DNA from: a virus
Length of the DNA: 64,000 nucleotides
Virus record (IMG/VR): IMGVR_UViG_3300044712_002681
Coordinates: 1 to 64,000 of that record
Strand: one strand, 5' to 3'
The stretch's first letter is position 1. Every line of letters starts with the position of its first letter. Of this stretch, positions 39,667-48,971 are shown piece after piece. The translations under genes and the position numbers were made by a program. The notes under the pieces were generated by a model. It searched no databases, was not told where the DNA came from, and was given only the letters and a program-made list of their open reading frames with translations.

Positions 39667-39885
39667 CTATTTTTCGAAAATTTCACCATCATCATCGTTT
39701 CGGCATAAAAATTTTTCATAATATTGATTTTCCATATCTATTAGTGTTTTTAATATGGTATCAATAAATCCGTTATCTAAAATACTATTATTAATTTTTT
39801 TTAAACTATTTAATTCCCCGATCATATCTTCTATTGATATATAAGGTTTACCATCTTCACCCCTTAAAGTTCTCACCACACCCAT
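39667..39885 (-). CDS. Small hypothetical protein, 72 residues
   Basis: MGVVRTLRGEDGKPYISIED, then helices MIGELNSLKKINNSILDNGF and an acidic end. No domain is recognised. It starts 18 bases after the stop of the zinc-ribbon gene upstream, and both are probably in one unit. Confidence 0.55.
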   Translation of the reverse strand: MGVVRTLRGEDGKPYISIEDMIGELNSLKKINNSILDNGFIDTILKTLIDMENQYYEKFLCRNDDDGEIFEK

Positions 39886-39903
39886 AATTATTAATTTTAT
39901 TTA

Positions 39904-40266
39904 TTATCCACTATATGCTGTAAATTCATAACCACAATTATTACATTTCAGAACTAATTCATATCCAGGAACGTATGCTGAAAATTGATTTGATGCACCA
40001 CATCTACATATGATATCACAATCATCATTAGCAAACGTTAAATTGAATTTTTGTTCTATTTTATTAAGTAATTCTAGTTTATTATTAAGAAAAAGATCAT
40101 AATATGATCCATAAGATTTAATTTTATTTTTATTTTCTTGATCATATTCAGCCCTATAAAGTAAACCATCTTGTTCAAAAAATTTATAATCTTTTTTGTA
40201 ATAATATTTATCATTATCTTGTAATGATATTAGATAATCGTGAATGTCTTTTCTATATTTCATCAT
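39904..40266 (-). CDS. Zinc-ribbon protein, 120 residues
   Basis: Starts MMKYRKDIHDYLISLQDNDK, and its last 35 residues hold two Cys pairs, IICRCGASNQFSAYVPGYEL then VLKCNNCGYEFTAYSG, a clear zinc ribbon. Zinc ribbons of this size bind nucleic acids or proteins. The N-terminal part has no signature. It forms a short operon with the 72-residue gene downstream. Confidence 0.6.
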   Translation of the reverse strand: MMKYRKDIHDYLISLQDNDKYYYKKDYKFFEQDGLLYRAEYDQENKNKIKSYGSYYDLFLNNKLELLNKIEQKFNLTFANDDCDIICRCGASNQFSAYVPGYELVLKCNNCGYEFTAYSG

Positions 40267-40317
40267 TTTAAGCTTTATGTATTTTTATATCTAAGTTTAT
40301 TAAAATAGTTTAAAATA

Positions 40318-40350
40318 AAAAAAGCCTAAGATATAATCCTAGACTTTTTT
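40318..40350 (-). terminator. Imperfect hairpin terminator
   Basis: AAGCCTAAGAT and ATCCTAGACTT can pair with two mismatches around ATA, flanked by A and T runs, just after the 272-residue gene on the minus strand. Confidence 0.5.
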
Positions 40351-40371
40351 CAAAAATAAATACTTAAAAAA

Positions 40372-41190
40372 TTATTCACCTAAAAATTTTAATCCCCCAG
40401 TTGAAATAAGCATATCCATTTTATTATCATCAATATTCTTTAAAAAATTATCAAGTTCATTATTCACAGCGATAAAAGTATTTTGAATTTTTTCACAAAA
40501 TTTTTCTCGTTCTTCTGTCCAATCAATAATGGAATATTCACTTTCAAATGAATCATTAGATTGATTTAAATTTGGTAATTTCAAAAACAATTCACGATCT
40601 TCTGTAAATCCAGTATCACGTTTTCTTATTGAAGAATTTGGACTTGCATATAAAATCTTGGTAATATATTGTTTTTGAATTTTTTCTCGTGACATTAGAT
40701 TAGAAAATTTAGATGTCATCACTTCATACCCTGTAAAATATCTGAATTCTTGCCTGATAAGTTTACCTGTATAACCGCCATTCAAATTATTGGTTGTGTG
40801 ACTTTCACTATGTTTAAAAGAAATAAATAACTTCTTTTTCATTGTTTCGGTTTCAATACTATATCTATCATTTAAAATTTGAGTAAGTGATAAAATATAT
40901 TCTTGTAAAGAACTAATTAATATTGATGTTTGTGTTTTTTTGAATTTTCTAGTAAGTGATCTATCCGAAAATAAACCACTCACCTTAATATTATTTACAT
41001 CATATTCTGTTTTAAATTGTGGTTCACTATTAGCCAATTCATTGAACATATAATCAGGAATAATAACGCTATATTCAATATTACCATTAACTGCCATAGA
41101 TTCTGGAATATTCATTTCAACTGGTAATTCTTTCAATTCTGATCCTTTAAAATCGGATGTTGGTAAGGTAAATGAAACTTTTATTTTCAT
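40372..41190 (-). CDS. Hypothetical protein, 272 residues
   Basis: Begins MKIKVSFTLPTSDFKGSELK; the longer reading from 41220 is rejected because a TAnnTTTG box lies inside it at 41210-41217. The sequence has a beta-rich N-terminal half (NGNIEYSVIIPDYMFNELAN) and a helical C-terminal half (EEREKFCEKIQNTFIAVNNE). No family is recognised. It is not tagged and is probably expressed from its own host-type promoter. Confidence 0.6.
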   Translation of the reverse strand: MKIKVSFTLPTSDFKGSELKELPVEMNIPESMAVNGNIEYSVIIPDYMFNELANSEPQFKTEYDVNNIKVSGLFSDRSLTRKFKKTQTSILISSLQEYILSLTQILNDRYSIETETMKKKLFISFKHSESHTTNNLNGGYTGKLIRQEFRYFTGYEVMTSKFSNLMSREKIQKQYITKILYASPNSSIRKRDTGFTEDRELFLKLPNLNQSNDSFESEYSIIDWTEEREKFCEKIQNTFIAVNNELDNFLKNIDDNKMDMLISTGGLKFLGE

Positions 41191-41209
41191 AATATCTTTA
41201 AATTTTCGA

Positions 41210-41217
41210 CAAAGATA
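41210..41217 (-). promoter_or_regulatory. Bacteroidetes-type promoter box TATCTTTG
   Basis: TATCTTTG on the minus strand, about 20 bases before the chosen start at 41190. It decides that start. Confidence 0.6.
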
Positions 41218-41228
41218 CAAAATATTTT

Positions 41229-43850
41229 TTAATTTTTAATAAATTTATTTATTGATATTTCATTATTTTTCCCTATAATTTTTGTAATATATGTTCCGTA
41301 TACTAAACCCGAAACATCTACTTGATTGGTATTCGAAATTAAAACTTTAAGACCTGAAATATTAAATATTTCTATTTGGTTAACGTCAATACCGATAATA
41401 TTGATAATATTTGATGTTGGATTAGGATAAATTTTAATTTTAGTTTGTGTTATATTTGTTATAGATTTAATGGGTGACAAAATAATAACTTTCGCAGTCG
41501 ATTTCCCACACTGATCTTTAATTTCGTAGGTAAACCACGCATTACACCATTCAATAGAATCAGATGTGATGGTAATTGTGCTGTCTGTGGTATTGAACTC
41601 AACATGCAATTCGTTGTAACCTACATCCATTATAAACTGTGTAAGTAGCAAGTTATCACCGTCCACATCGTAGTCATTACACAAGATATCGTTGAACGGA
41701 ATAACCAATGTATCGGGTGCATTGAACCAGTGTAGGGTATCAGCAATTGCAACTGGAAAATCATTTACTGGAGTGATTGTAATGAAGATTTTCAGGTAAG
41801 CTGTCCCTTCCGCATGATTGGCTGACCAAACTTGCATGAAGATGGTGTCCTTACCAATCAAATCATGTGATGAATATATTATTTGATTATGTTTTGTTGA
41901 AGTATATTGACCTAGTTTAGGTTTTTTCTGATCCAATATATCAGTAATGGTAAAATTCAAATTGTATTCAGACATCTTCCTGGCAATGTCGATGGTAACC
42001 GGTGTATCCTCAGGGGTAGTTGTATAAATATAGAGTGTGGTTTCCAGTTCAATGGTGATATATACCGTGGCTTGAGTAGGAGCACCGTCATTATCGCTAA
42101 TCTCGTAGGTAAACGAATCAAATCCCATATTGATAGATGGTTTATATAATATTGATCCTGTTAATTTATCAATCTGAACCATCCCATGTGTTGGATTACC
42201 AATAATTTTAAGCGTTGACCATTTGAGTGTACCATCGGTATCATAGTCGTTTTCAAGAATGAAAATCCGATGATATGAATTTTTCGTGACGATAGCGGTG
42301 TCGTTTAAGGCAATAGGCGGGTCATTCACCTCGTTTACCCAGATGTTGATTTCAGCCATGTCCCAGTTTCCTTCCTGATCGGAAACAATATATTGCATCC
42401 AGTCGGGACCAAAATAATCGGGTTCAGGGGTATAGATCACTGTATTTTCAAAACTGCTTTGACTACCATGATTGGGTCCACTTATGATGTTGAAGCTTTC
42501 AGGATCGACAGGAATACCATTTATATTCTCATCGTTTATCAGTGGTGAAGGAATCAACTCGATCGGGATATTTTCATGGGTTGAAAAAATATCGGTTTGG
42601 GTAAAAAACATCTTTTCTTCAGGGGTAACAACTATAATTACCTTAGCACTATCACATGAAAACGTTTCAGAATGGGTATCACAAACACCATAAACTAACG
42701 TATCAACACCAGTGAACCCAACTATAGGAATATACATCAACCCATTTGGTTCAACATATACTGAACCATGTCTCGGTTGTGCAATAACCGTTATTTTATC
42801 AATCCGATTATCAGGATCATTGGTCGAAATATCAATCGAAACTGGCACATCGACCTTTGTTTCAGCATAGTCGTCGTTAGCGGCAAACGGATCGCTCACT
42901 GGGGTAACTGTGATAAGTACGCTGGCAAAACTCCAGTTTCCGGGACCTGTTGATACAATATAGGTAAGGCTGTCGGTTCCATTGAAATCCTGATCAGGCG
43001 TGTAAACGATCATCTCCTTCTCAGGATCGAAAATGGTCACCCCGTTTTCAGGGAAGACTTTCAACTGAACAGTTCTCGGATCAGGAGATTCACTGCCAAG
43101 GGTATCGTTGGCAAGCACATCAATGTAAACCGGCGTATCTTCGGGTGTGACTATACTATCATTTTGTGCCTGAAAATCGGATAACGTGTCGCCAACAATA
43201 ACCGTTACGATCACATAAGCCCTTGCTTCAAGCGAATCTTTCATCGCATACTTGAATTCGTCGATCCCGGAATAATCCCTTTCAGGAGTATATATAATTT
43301 GATTTCCAGTTTTTGAAACCTTACCGTTTCCTGAAGGTAGTTCAACCCAAACAGGATTTAGATTATTGTCGACATCGGCAACCTGAGCCAAATAGTCAAA
43401 ACCAACGGGGTTCATCGGTGTCTTCAATACCAGATGGGTGGCCACCGGAGGATCGTTCACCGGGGTTACGGTAATGTAGAGCCATGCTTCATCACACGAG
43501 ACTTCCATGCCGGTATCACAAATCCTGTATTTAAGACTGTCTTTCCCATAAAAATCCTTATCGGGGAAGTAATAGACTTCTCCGTTCGCACTATTACGAT
43601 AGGCTTTACCATGCTTTGGAAATTCAGTAATAGCCAGCGATGAATAGTCGAAATTACCTTTCCCGTCATTATCTATATCAGAATCATTGGCAACGACATT
43701 GTACCGTAAATAGGTGTCTTCATCAATGATAATGAAATCGTTGTTTGCAAAAACTGTATTATTATCAAATAACAATGAATTATTTGCTGAAATTACTATA
43801 ATATCTACACAAATCAGTAAAACTAAGAATAATATTAATTTTTTCATCAT
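41229..43850 (-). CDS. T9SS-sorted surface protein with tandem Ig/cadherin-like repeats
   Basis: An 873-residue protein with a signal peptide (KKLILFLVLLICVDIIVISA) and about seven tandem repeats of the VCBS/Tandem-95 type, visible as recurring N-D-P-P-V/I-A and P-E-D-T-P-V-x-I-D segments followed by Y-x-P-D-x-D-F-x-G-x-D-S-L. It ends with a type A T9SS sorting domain: KIKIYPNPTSNIINIIGIDV through SGLKVLISN and GTYITKIIGKNN. The middle (roughly 41.7-43.7 kb) is far richer in G+C than the two ends and the rest of the window, a sign of recent transfer from a host. It should be exported and anchored on the infected cell. It is translationally coupled to a ribbon-helix-helix gene. Confidence 0.85.
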   Translation of the reverse strand: MMKKLILFLVLLICVDIIVISANNSLLFDNNTVFANNDFIIIDEDTYLRYNVVANDSDIDNDGKGNFDYSSLAITEFPKHGKAYRNSANGEVYYFPDKDFYGKDSLKYRICDTGMEVSCDEAWLYITVTPVNDPPVATHLVLKTPMNPVGFDYLAQVADVDNNLNPVWVELPSGNGKVSKTGNQIIYTPERDYSGIDEFKYAMKDSLEARAYVIVTVIVGDTLSDFQAQNDSIVTPEDTPVYIDVLANDTLGSESPDPRTVQLKVFPENGVTIFDPEKEMIVYTPDQDFNGTDSLTYIVSTGPGNWSFASVLITVTPVSDPFAANDDYAETKVDVPVSIDISTNDPDNRIDKITVIAQPRHGSVYVEPNGLMYIPIVGFTGVDTLVYGVCDTHSETFSCDSAKVIIVVTPEEKMFFTQTDIFSTHENIPIELIPSPLINDENINGIPVDPESFNIISGPNHGSQSSFENTVIYTPEPDYFGPDWMQYIVSDQEGNWDMAEINIWVNEVNDPPIALNDTAIVTKNSYHRIFILENDYDTDGTLKWSTLKIIGNPTHGMVQIDKLTGSILYKPSINMGFDSFTYEISDNDGAPTQATVYITIELETTLYIYTTTPEDTPVTIDIARKMSEYNLNFTITDILDQKKPKLGQYTSTKHNQIIYSSHDLIGKDTIFMQVWSANHAEGTAYLKIFITITPVNDFPVAIADTLHWFNAPDTLVIPFNDILCNDYDVDGDNLLLTQFIMDVGYNELHVEFNTTDSTITITSDSIEWCNAWFTYEIKDQCGKSTAKVIILSPIKSITNITQTKIKIYPNPTSNIINIIGIDVNQIEIFNISGLKVLISNTNQVDVSGLVYGTYITKIIGKNNEISINKFIKN

Positions 43851-44014
43851 TTAATTTTTTGATTTATATCTTTTTTGATTAAAAATTCAATATATTGTGA
43901 TTTGTTAATGTTTTTTTCTTCACACAACTTATCTAATTCTTTATCTAAATCAATATTAATTGATACCGATAAATTCTTTCGCTGATCATCTTTTTTTATT
44001 TTAGGTCTTCCCAT
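43847..44014 (-). CDS. Ribbon-helix-helix regulator, 55 residues
   Basis: ATG at 44012-44014 to TGA at 43847-43849, encoding MGRPKIKKDDQRKNLSVSIN followed by IDLDKELDKLCEEKNINKSQ and YIEFLIKKDINQKIK. The strand N-L-S-V-S-I-N, helix and second helix starting N-K-S-Q-Y-I-E match the Arc/CopG fold, with a basic N-terminal arm. Its stop codon overlaps the start of the T9SS gene, so it is coupled to that gene and probably regulates it. A TAnnTTTG box lies 14 bases upstream. Confidence 0.75.
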   Translation of the reverse strand: MGRPKIKKDDQRKNLSVSINIDLDKELDKLCEEKNINKSQYIEFLIKKDINQKIK

Positions 44015-44027
44015 AATTATTTTTCTA

Positions 44028-44035
44028 CAAAGATA
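44028..44035 (-). promoter_or_regulatory. Bacteroidetes-type promoter box TATCTTTG
   Basis: TATCTTTG on the minus strand, 14 bases before the ribbon-helix-helix gene, with a TTTG element about 22 bases further upstream. Confidence 0.6.
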
Positions 44036-44104
44036 TAAAAAAATTTTTATAAAATAACAAAATGACTTTATTTTATTTATATATACTGTAAAAATACTGT
44101 AATT

Positions 44105-44260
44105 ATGAAAAAACCAATCACTAAAAAGAAAGTATCACTAACATTAGATAAAACGACATATGATTATTTATATGAAAAATATTCAAATAAATCCAAATAT
44201 TTGGAATGTTTAATTTATAACGATTTGAAAAATCGTTTAAAAAAAGAAATTATAATATGA
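44105..44260 (+). CDS. Second ribbon-helix-helix protein, 51 residues
   Basis: ATG at 44105 to TGA at 44258-44260, encoding MKKPITKKKVSLTLDKTTYD followed by YLYEKYSNKSKYLECLIYND and LKNRLKKEIII. The strand KKVSLTLD, helix and second helix starting S-N-K-S-K-Y-L-E match the Arc/CopG fold and resemble the divergent 55-residue gene (K-S-x-Y-I/L-E-x-L-I). Its stop overlaps the start of the endonuclease gene in an ATGA, so the two are coupled. It may restrain the endonuclease. Confidence 0.7.
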   Translation: MKKPITKKKVSLTLDKTTYDYLYEKYSNKSKYLECLIYNDLKNRLKKEIII

Positions 44261-45180
44261 AAAGAAAAACCACAGAACAATTTATAGAAGATGCTAAAAA
44301 AGTTCACGGTGATAAATATGATTATTCATTAGTTGATTATATAAATGATAGAACAAAAATTAAAATTATATGTCCAGAACATGGTATTTTTGAACAATTG
44401 CCTAATAGTCATTTACAAGGAATAAATTGTTATTTTTGTGGTCGAAGAAATAGTATTAAAAAAAGATCGAAAACAACAGAACAATTTATAGAAGATGCTA
44501 AAAAAGTTCACGGTGATAAATATGATTATTCATCAACAATCTATATAAATAAAAGATCAAAATTAAATATTATATGTAAAAAACATGGAATTTTTGAACA
44601 AACTCCACCTACACATTTATCTGGTAATGGTTGTTCAAAATGTTCCCAATGTAAAAAATTAACAACATCTGATTTTATTGAAAAAGCTAAACAAATTCAC
44701 GATAAATATGATTATTCATCAACAACATATATAAATAAAAGAACAAAATTAAAAGTTATTTGTCCTATTCATGGTATATTTGAAATATTACCCAATAATT
44801 TTTTATACGGTAAGCAAACAGGATGTCCAAAATGTACAGAAAGTAAAGGAGAAAAACAAGTTAGAGAATTATTAGAAAAAAATAATATATTATACGTTAA
44901 ACAAAAATCATTTAAAGATTGTAAAAATAAAAATCCGTTACATTTTGATTTTTATCTACCCAAATATAATTGTTGTATAGAATATGATGGTATACAGCAT
45001 TTTAAACCTGTAAAATATTGGAACGGAATAACATATTTTGATATTCTTAAAAAACGGGATAACATAAAAAATGAATATTGTAAAATCAACAATATTCATT
45101 TAATTCGAATTAAATATGATGAAAATATCAATGATATTCTCAATCAATTTTTAAATGTGATATCAAATTTTCATCTTTAA
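44257..45180 (+). CDS. Putative endonuclease with three zinc-ribbon repeats
   Basis: A 307-residue protein. Three units of about 65 residues follow the pattern T-T-x-x-F-I-E-x-A-K-x-x-H-x-x-K-Y-D-Y-S, then I-C-x-x-H-G-I-F-E, and a CxxC pair, a zinc-ribbon module found in large-virus endonucleases (DUF723-like). The C-terminal nuclease domain reads GEKQVRELLEKNNILYVKQK, HFDFYLPKYNCCIEYDGIQH, a Vsr/PD-(D/E)XK arrangement. The DNA of the first two units contains an exact 58-base repeat. It ends convergent with and overlapping the SbcD-SbcC gene, and is a likely homing endonuclease. Confidence 0.7.
   Translation: MKRKTTEQFIEDAKKVHGDKYDYSLVDYINDRTKIKIICPEHGIFEQLPNSHLQGINCYFCGRRNSIKKRSKTTEQFIEDAKKVHGDKYDYSSTIYINKRSKLNIICKKHGIFEQTPPTHLSGNGCSKCSQCKKLTTSDFIEKAKQIHDKYDYSSTTYINKRTKLKVICPIHGIFEILPNNFLYGKQTGCPKCTESKGEKQVRELLEKNNILYVKQKSFKDCKNKNPLHFDFYLPKYNCCIEYDGIQHFKPVKYWNGITYFDILKKRDNIKNEYCKINNIHLIRIKYDENINDILNQFLNVISNFHL
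44272..44533 (+). repeat. 58-base exact direct repeat inside the endonuclease gene
   Basis: The 58 bases at 44272-44329 recur without change at 44476-44533. Both code for T-E-Q-F-I-E-D-A-K-K-V-H-G-D-K-Y-D-Y-S in the first two zinc-ribbon modules, a sign of recent duplication or gene conversion of the module. Confidence 0.85.
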
Positions 45181-48100
45181 CAATGTCGATAAGAATATCA
45201 AAATTTATTGGATGATTATGTTCTATTATAACTATTTTATTTACTTTGGTTTTTAAATTATCAAGAAAATCGGTAAATTGTTGAATTGAATCAGAAATTA
45301 ATTTTCCCATACATTCATCAAGCACAATGAAATTTGATTTACATTTCACATTAATTTGTCTCAAAGCCATTTTTAGTGCAATTGCACAAAAAGTACGTTC
45401 CATTCCACTCGATTCAATGGCGTTCTGACTTACATCCAATCTATCATCCATACTCATTCTTAAAACTAATTCTTCATCAAAAAACAATGTAAAATCAACA
45501 TTAGATAATAAATCACTTAATTCTTTATTGATTAAATGGATTGATTTTTTTAATAAAAATCGAGGAATCCCATCACGTCCTATGCACCTTGCATATTCTT
45601 TCAGCAATTCTTCACGTTTTTTCTGTTTAAGAAATCTTCTAATTCTAGTTGAAATATTATCAATTTCATTTTCTTTGAGAAGAATACTTTTTTCAATATC
45701 AATATTTTCTTGATTTAAATCTTTAATATTTTCTTTAACAATTAGAATTTTTTCATTAATTCTATCTATCGAAAATTGTGTATTTTTATTATCTTCTATT
45801 TTAGATTTAAATTCTTGATATTTATCTATTTCTAATTGAAGTTCTTTTATTTTTAATTTAAAATTTTCAATTGATAATAATATATTATCTTTTTGGGTTA
45901 TCTTTTTATTTCGTAATTCAACTTTTTCTTTTCTTTGTTCTTCCAATTGAATATCATTTTCGATACTATCAATATTAAAATTCTTTAATTCTGATTCGAT
46001 ATTTTTAATGATCTGTAAATTATTATCTTTTGTTTTTTCAACATTAGATATTAACTGATTACCTTTTGCGACATTTTCTTTTAAGGTTATAACATTTTCA
46101 AAATTGTTATTTCTTATTTCTTCAATTATTATTTTAAGAATATTATTTTCATCTTTTAGAAATTTGGTATTACCGATTTCTATTAATTTATTTTTAATAT
46201 CATCACTATAAATCCCTTGAATTAAATTATTTTTTTGTGAATTTAATTCGGTTTCTTTAATATCGAATCCCGGAAGAAGATTTTTTAATTTTTTATATTC
46301 TGCTAAATAATTTTGAATTTTATTTTCATTATCTTTCTTCTTAATTAAAATCTGATTGATATTTTCTTCTAAATGTGCAATATGTTCTGAATATTTTGGG
46401 TCAGTTTTATCATATTCCCTACCACAACTTGGACACGCTTTTGAATTTCTAAGTTTTTCTATATCTTTATCATATTCATCATTTACCGATTTAATATTTG
46501 AACCATCCTTTTGAATCAATTTAATTTTATTACTTATATCATTCTTCTCTAATTCGATTTTTTGAAGGTCAGATTTTATTTTAGATATTTCATCGTTTAT
46601 AATACTTTCTTTTTTATTTTTTATTTTTTCAATGTTTAAATCATTTTCACTGATTTTCAATTGATGTTTCTTGATTTCACCATCTTTTAATTCTTTTATT
46701 TTTGATAAGACTTTATCAATTTTATTATCAGATTCTGTTAAAAGATTTCTAATTTTTGATATTTCATCCTTTCTTTCAGAAATTTTATCATTAGTTTCTT
46801 TCAATCTTATTTTTAAACCATTTAATATTTCTGAATTAAATATACTTGGTAAATTATTTATATCATTAGTTAATGTTGTTAAAGTAAAATTTGAATCGTT
46901 AATTTTGATTTGATAATTTTCAATTGATTTTAAATTTATACTTTCATCAAAACTATTCATTGTATCATCAATGATATTTAATTTTTTATTTAAATCATCT
47001 CTGTTTGAATTATGTGTCGATAATTCAATTTCAATTTCATTGATTTGATTTTTATTAGATTGAATATTTTCATTTAATATATCTATGTCGGTTTTTAGAT
47101 TTTTTATTTGATCTTCAGATTCTTGAATATCAACTATTAGTTTTTCTTCTGCTAATTCTTTTTTAAATTCTTTAAATTCTTCTAATTTATATTCAAATAC
47201 ATCATAACCAGCATCCCTAATTATATTATCCATAAACACACTTCGTGTTTCAGATAATGAATCATTCAAGTTATCTGCGTTAGTAAATGATAATCTGATA
47301 AAATCTTTTAAATCACCTAATATTAAATCTAATTCTTTTTGTGTTTTATTCTTTACTTCACCTGTCAATTTATTATCATCAGAAATATTTTCATCTTTAT
47401 ATAAATCTAATGTTGTTGGACATGCTGTAATTGCGGTTTTGTTTCTATTCCATTGTCTTTCTGTTCGTCGTTGAATAATATACTTATTTCCATTTGCATT
47501 GATTATTGCACCACCTTCACAAAAATCTAAATTTCGTTTATTATTTATGTATCTATTATCACCAAATTTTTCTGGACTTAATGTTGTTGTTGTTTTTCCA
47601 TATAATATGTAGGTAATAACATCCAATATAGTAGTTTTACCTTCTTTATTTAAACCGTGAATTTGAATAATACCATCTATATCAGACCAATCAACTTCAT
47701 TATCATCACCATATGATTTAAAATTTGTGAACCAAAATTTTTCAATATTCCATTCAATATTTGTTTTTGTATCACTTAAATGTAATCTTCCATTAATAAT
47801 TTCATCAATTTTAAGAATTTCATCAATGTCTTCTTTTTTATATTTTTGTTCAGCTAAATATTCTTTAAATATATTAGTTTGAACCTTTAAATCTGTTAAA
47901 TCTAATGATTCAGAAAGCATCGTTGATGATATAACATCAGTATAAATGTATGTTTTCTCAAATGTAATTTTAGTTATATTAAACTTTGATTTAACATAAT
48001 CTCTTATTTTTCGTTCATTAACAGTATTGATATTTGAACTTAAATCTTTCCAATGTATTTTAATTTCAACATCTAAACTAATATTATTAATAGCCAATGA

Positions 48101-48880
48101 TAAATTATCATAATCTGTTAATTCATCTAAATATAGATTAATAAATGTATGATCATTTTCAATATTTATAAAATTCCATGATACTTTTTTCTTTGATTCA
48201 ATATTCCATATGACACAACCATGGATCAAATCTTCACCAAAATGTTGTTGAATTAACGATGATGAATAAACAATATTTTTTTTAGAACCCAATGCCTGGT
48301 GTTTATGAATATCACCTAAAAGGCTTACATCACCTTTAAAATCATCAATATTTCTATATTTTTTATCTTGAAATATTTTGCCAACATCAGTTAAACAACC
48401 ATTCACTGGATCGTGAAATAAATCAATATATGTTTTTGAATTGTCTATATTATGTGGAATATTAACCCATGGATTAATATTTTTTTCTTGATGTGAATGA
48501 TTTACCCACACTATATCATAAATATTATCATTAAAAAATCCAGATTTATTAAAATATGTGACCTTTGGATTATCAATCAACTTAATTACGGTTTCAATCG
48601 AATTAATTCTATTTAAGTTTTTCTTTCTTAAGTCATGATTGCCAAAAACTATAACAACTTCATCTACTAATTTAGATAAATTATTTAAGAATTCACCCGC
48701 AAGTATTTTTGCTTCGTTACTAATTTCTATATAATTATCAAATAAATCACCAACAATAGCAACAATATTTACATTATTATCTATAATTATTTTATATAAT
48801 TTTTCAAATTGTATTTTATATTCTCCGTGTCTGTCTATATTTTTTATGTGAATATCAGCGATGTGACAAATTTTTATCAT
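45140..48880 (-). CDS. SbcD-SbcC fusion (T4 gp47-gp46-like) nuclease-ATPase
   Basis: A single 1246-residue protein. The first 350 residues are an Mre11/SbcD nuclease: MIKICHIADIHIKN, AIVGDLFDNY, VVIVFGNHDLRKK and VSLLGDIHKHQ. The rest is an SbcC/Rad50 ATPase: IIQIHGLNKEGKTTILDVIT (Walker A near 413), long coiled coils, a zinc hook ACPSCGREY (about 812), the signature ESSGMERTF (about 1155) and NFIVLDECMG (Walker B). In T4 and bacteria these are two genes that form a complex for DNA end resection and recombination. Here they are one continuous frame. It overlaps the convergent endonuclease gene by 41 bases. Confidence 0.92.
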   Translation of the reverse strand: MIKICHIADIHIKNIDRHGEYKIQFEKLYKIIIDNNVNIVAIVGDLFDNYIEISNEAKILAGEFLNNLSKLVDEVVIVFGNHDLRKKNLNRINSIETVIKLIDNPKVTYFNKSGFFNDNIYDIVWVNHSHQEKNINPWVNIPHNIDNSKTYIDLFHDPVNGCLTDVGKIFQDKKYRNIDDFKGDVSLLGDIHKHQALGSKKNIVYSSSLIQQHFGEDLIHGCVIWNIESKKKVSWNFINIENDHTFINLYLDELTDYDNLSLAINNISLDVEIKIHWKDLSSNINTVNERKIRDYVKSKFNITKITFEKTYIYTDVISSTMLSESLDLTDLKVQTNIFKEYLAEQKYKKEDIDEILKIDEIINGRLHLSDTKTNIEWNIEKFWFTNFKSYGDDNEVDWSDIDGIIQIHGLNKEGKTTILDVITYILYGKTTTTLSPEKFGDNRYINNKRNLDFCEGGAIINANGNKYIIQRRTERQWNRNKTAITACPTTLDLYKDENISDDNKLTGEVKNKTQKELDLILGDLKDFIRLSFTNADNLNDSLSETRSVFMDNIIRDAGYDVFEYKLEEFKEFKKELAEEKLIVDIQESEDQIKNLKTDIDILNENIQSNKNQINEIEIELSTHNSNRDDLNKKLNIIDDTMNSFDESINLKSIENYQIKINDSNFTLTTLTNDINNLPSIFNSEILNGLKIRLKETNDKISERKDEISKIRNLLTESDNKIDKVLSKIKELKDGEIKKHQLKISENDLNIEKIKNKKESIINDEISKIKSDLQKIELEKNDISNKIKLIQKDGSNIKSVNDEYDKDIEKLRNSKACPSCGREYDKTDPKYSEHIAHLEENINQILIKKKDNENKIQNYLAEYKKLKNLLPGFDIKETELNSQKNNLIQGIYSDDIKNKLIEIGNTKFLKDENNILKIIIEEIRNNNFENVITLKENVAKGNQLISNVEKTKDNNLQIIKNIESELKNFNIDSIENDIQLEEQRKEKVELRNKKITQKDNILLSIENFKLKIKELQLEIDKYQEFKSKIEDNKNTQFSIDRINEKILIVKENIKDLNQENIDIEKSILLKENEIDNISTRIRRFLKQKKREELLKEYARCIGRDGIPRFLLKKSIHLINKELSDLLSNVDFTLFFDEELVLRMSMDDRLDVSQNAIESSGMERTFCAIALKMALRQINVKCKSNFIVLDECMGKLISDSIQQFTDFLDNLKTKVNKIVIIEHNHPINFDILIDIVKDENLISHLKID

Positions 48881-48945
48881 TCAATATTAATTTTTTTGTT
48901 ATTTATAACAAAATTCAACAATTGTTTAAAAAATTATGTTAATAA

Positions 48946-48957
48946 TTTAATATATAA
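48946..48957 (+). promoter_or_regulatory. Candidate late promoter box TTTAATATATAA
   Basis: Lies about 16 bases before the tagged gene at 48972. Confidence 0.45.
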
Positions 48958-48971
48958 GAAAAAAATTAATT

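Noticed and set aside
42472-43669. Several open frames on both strands within the T9SS gene
   Set aside because: Longer chance frames are expected in this GC-richer part; none has a start context, promoter or recognisable domain.
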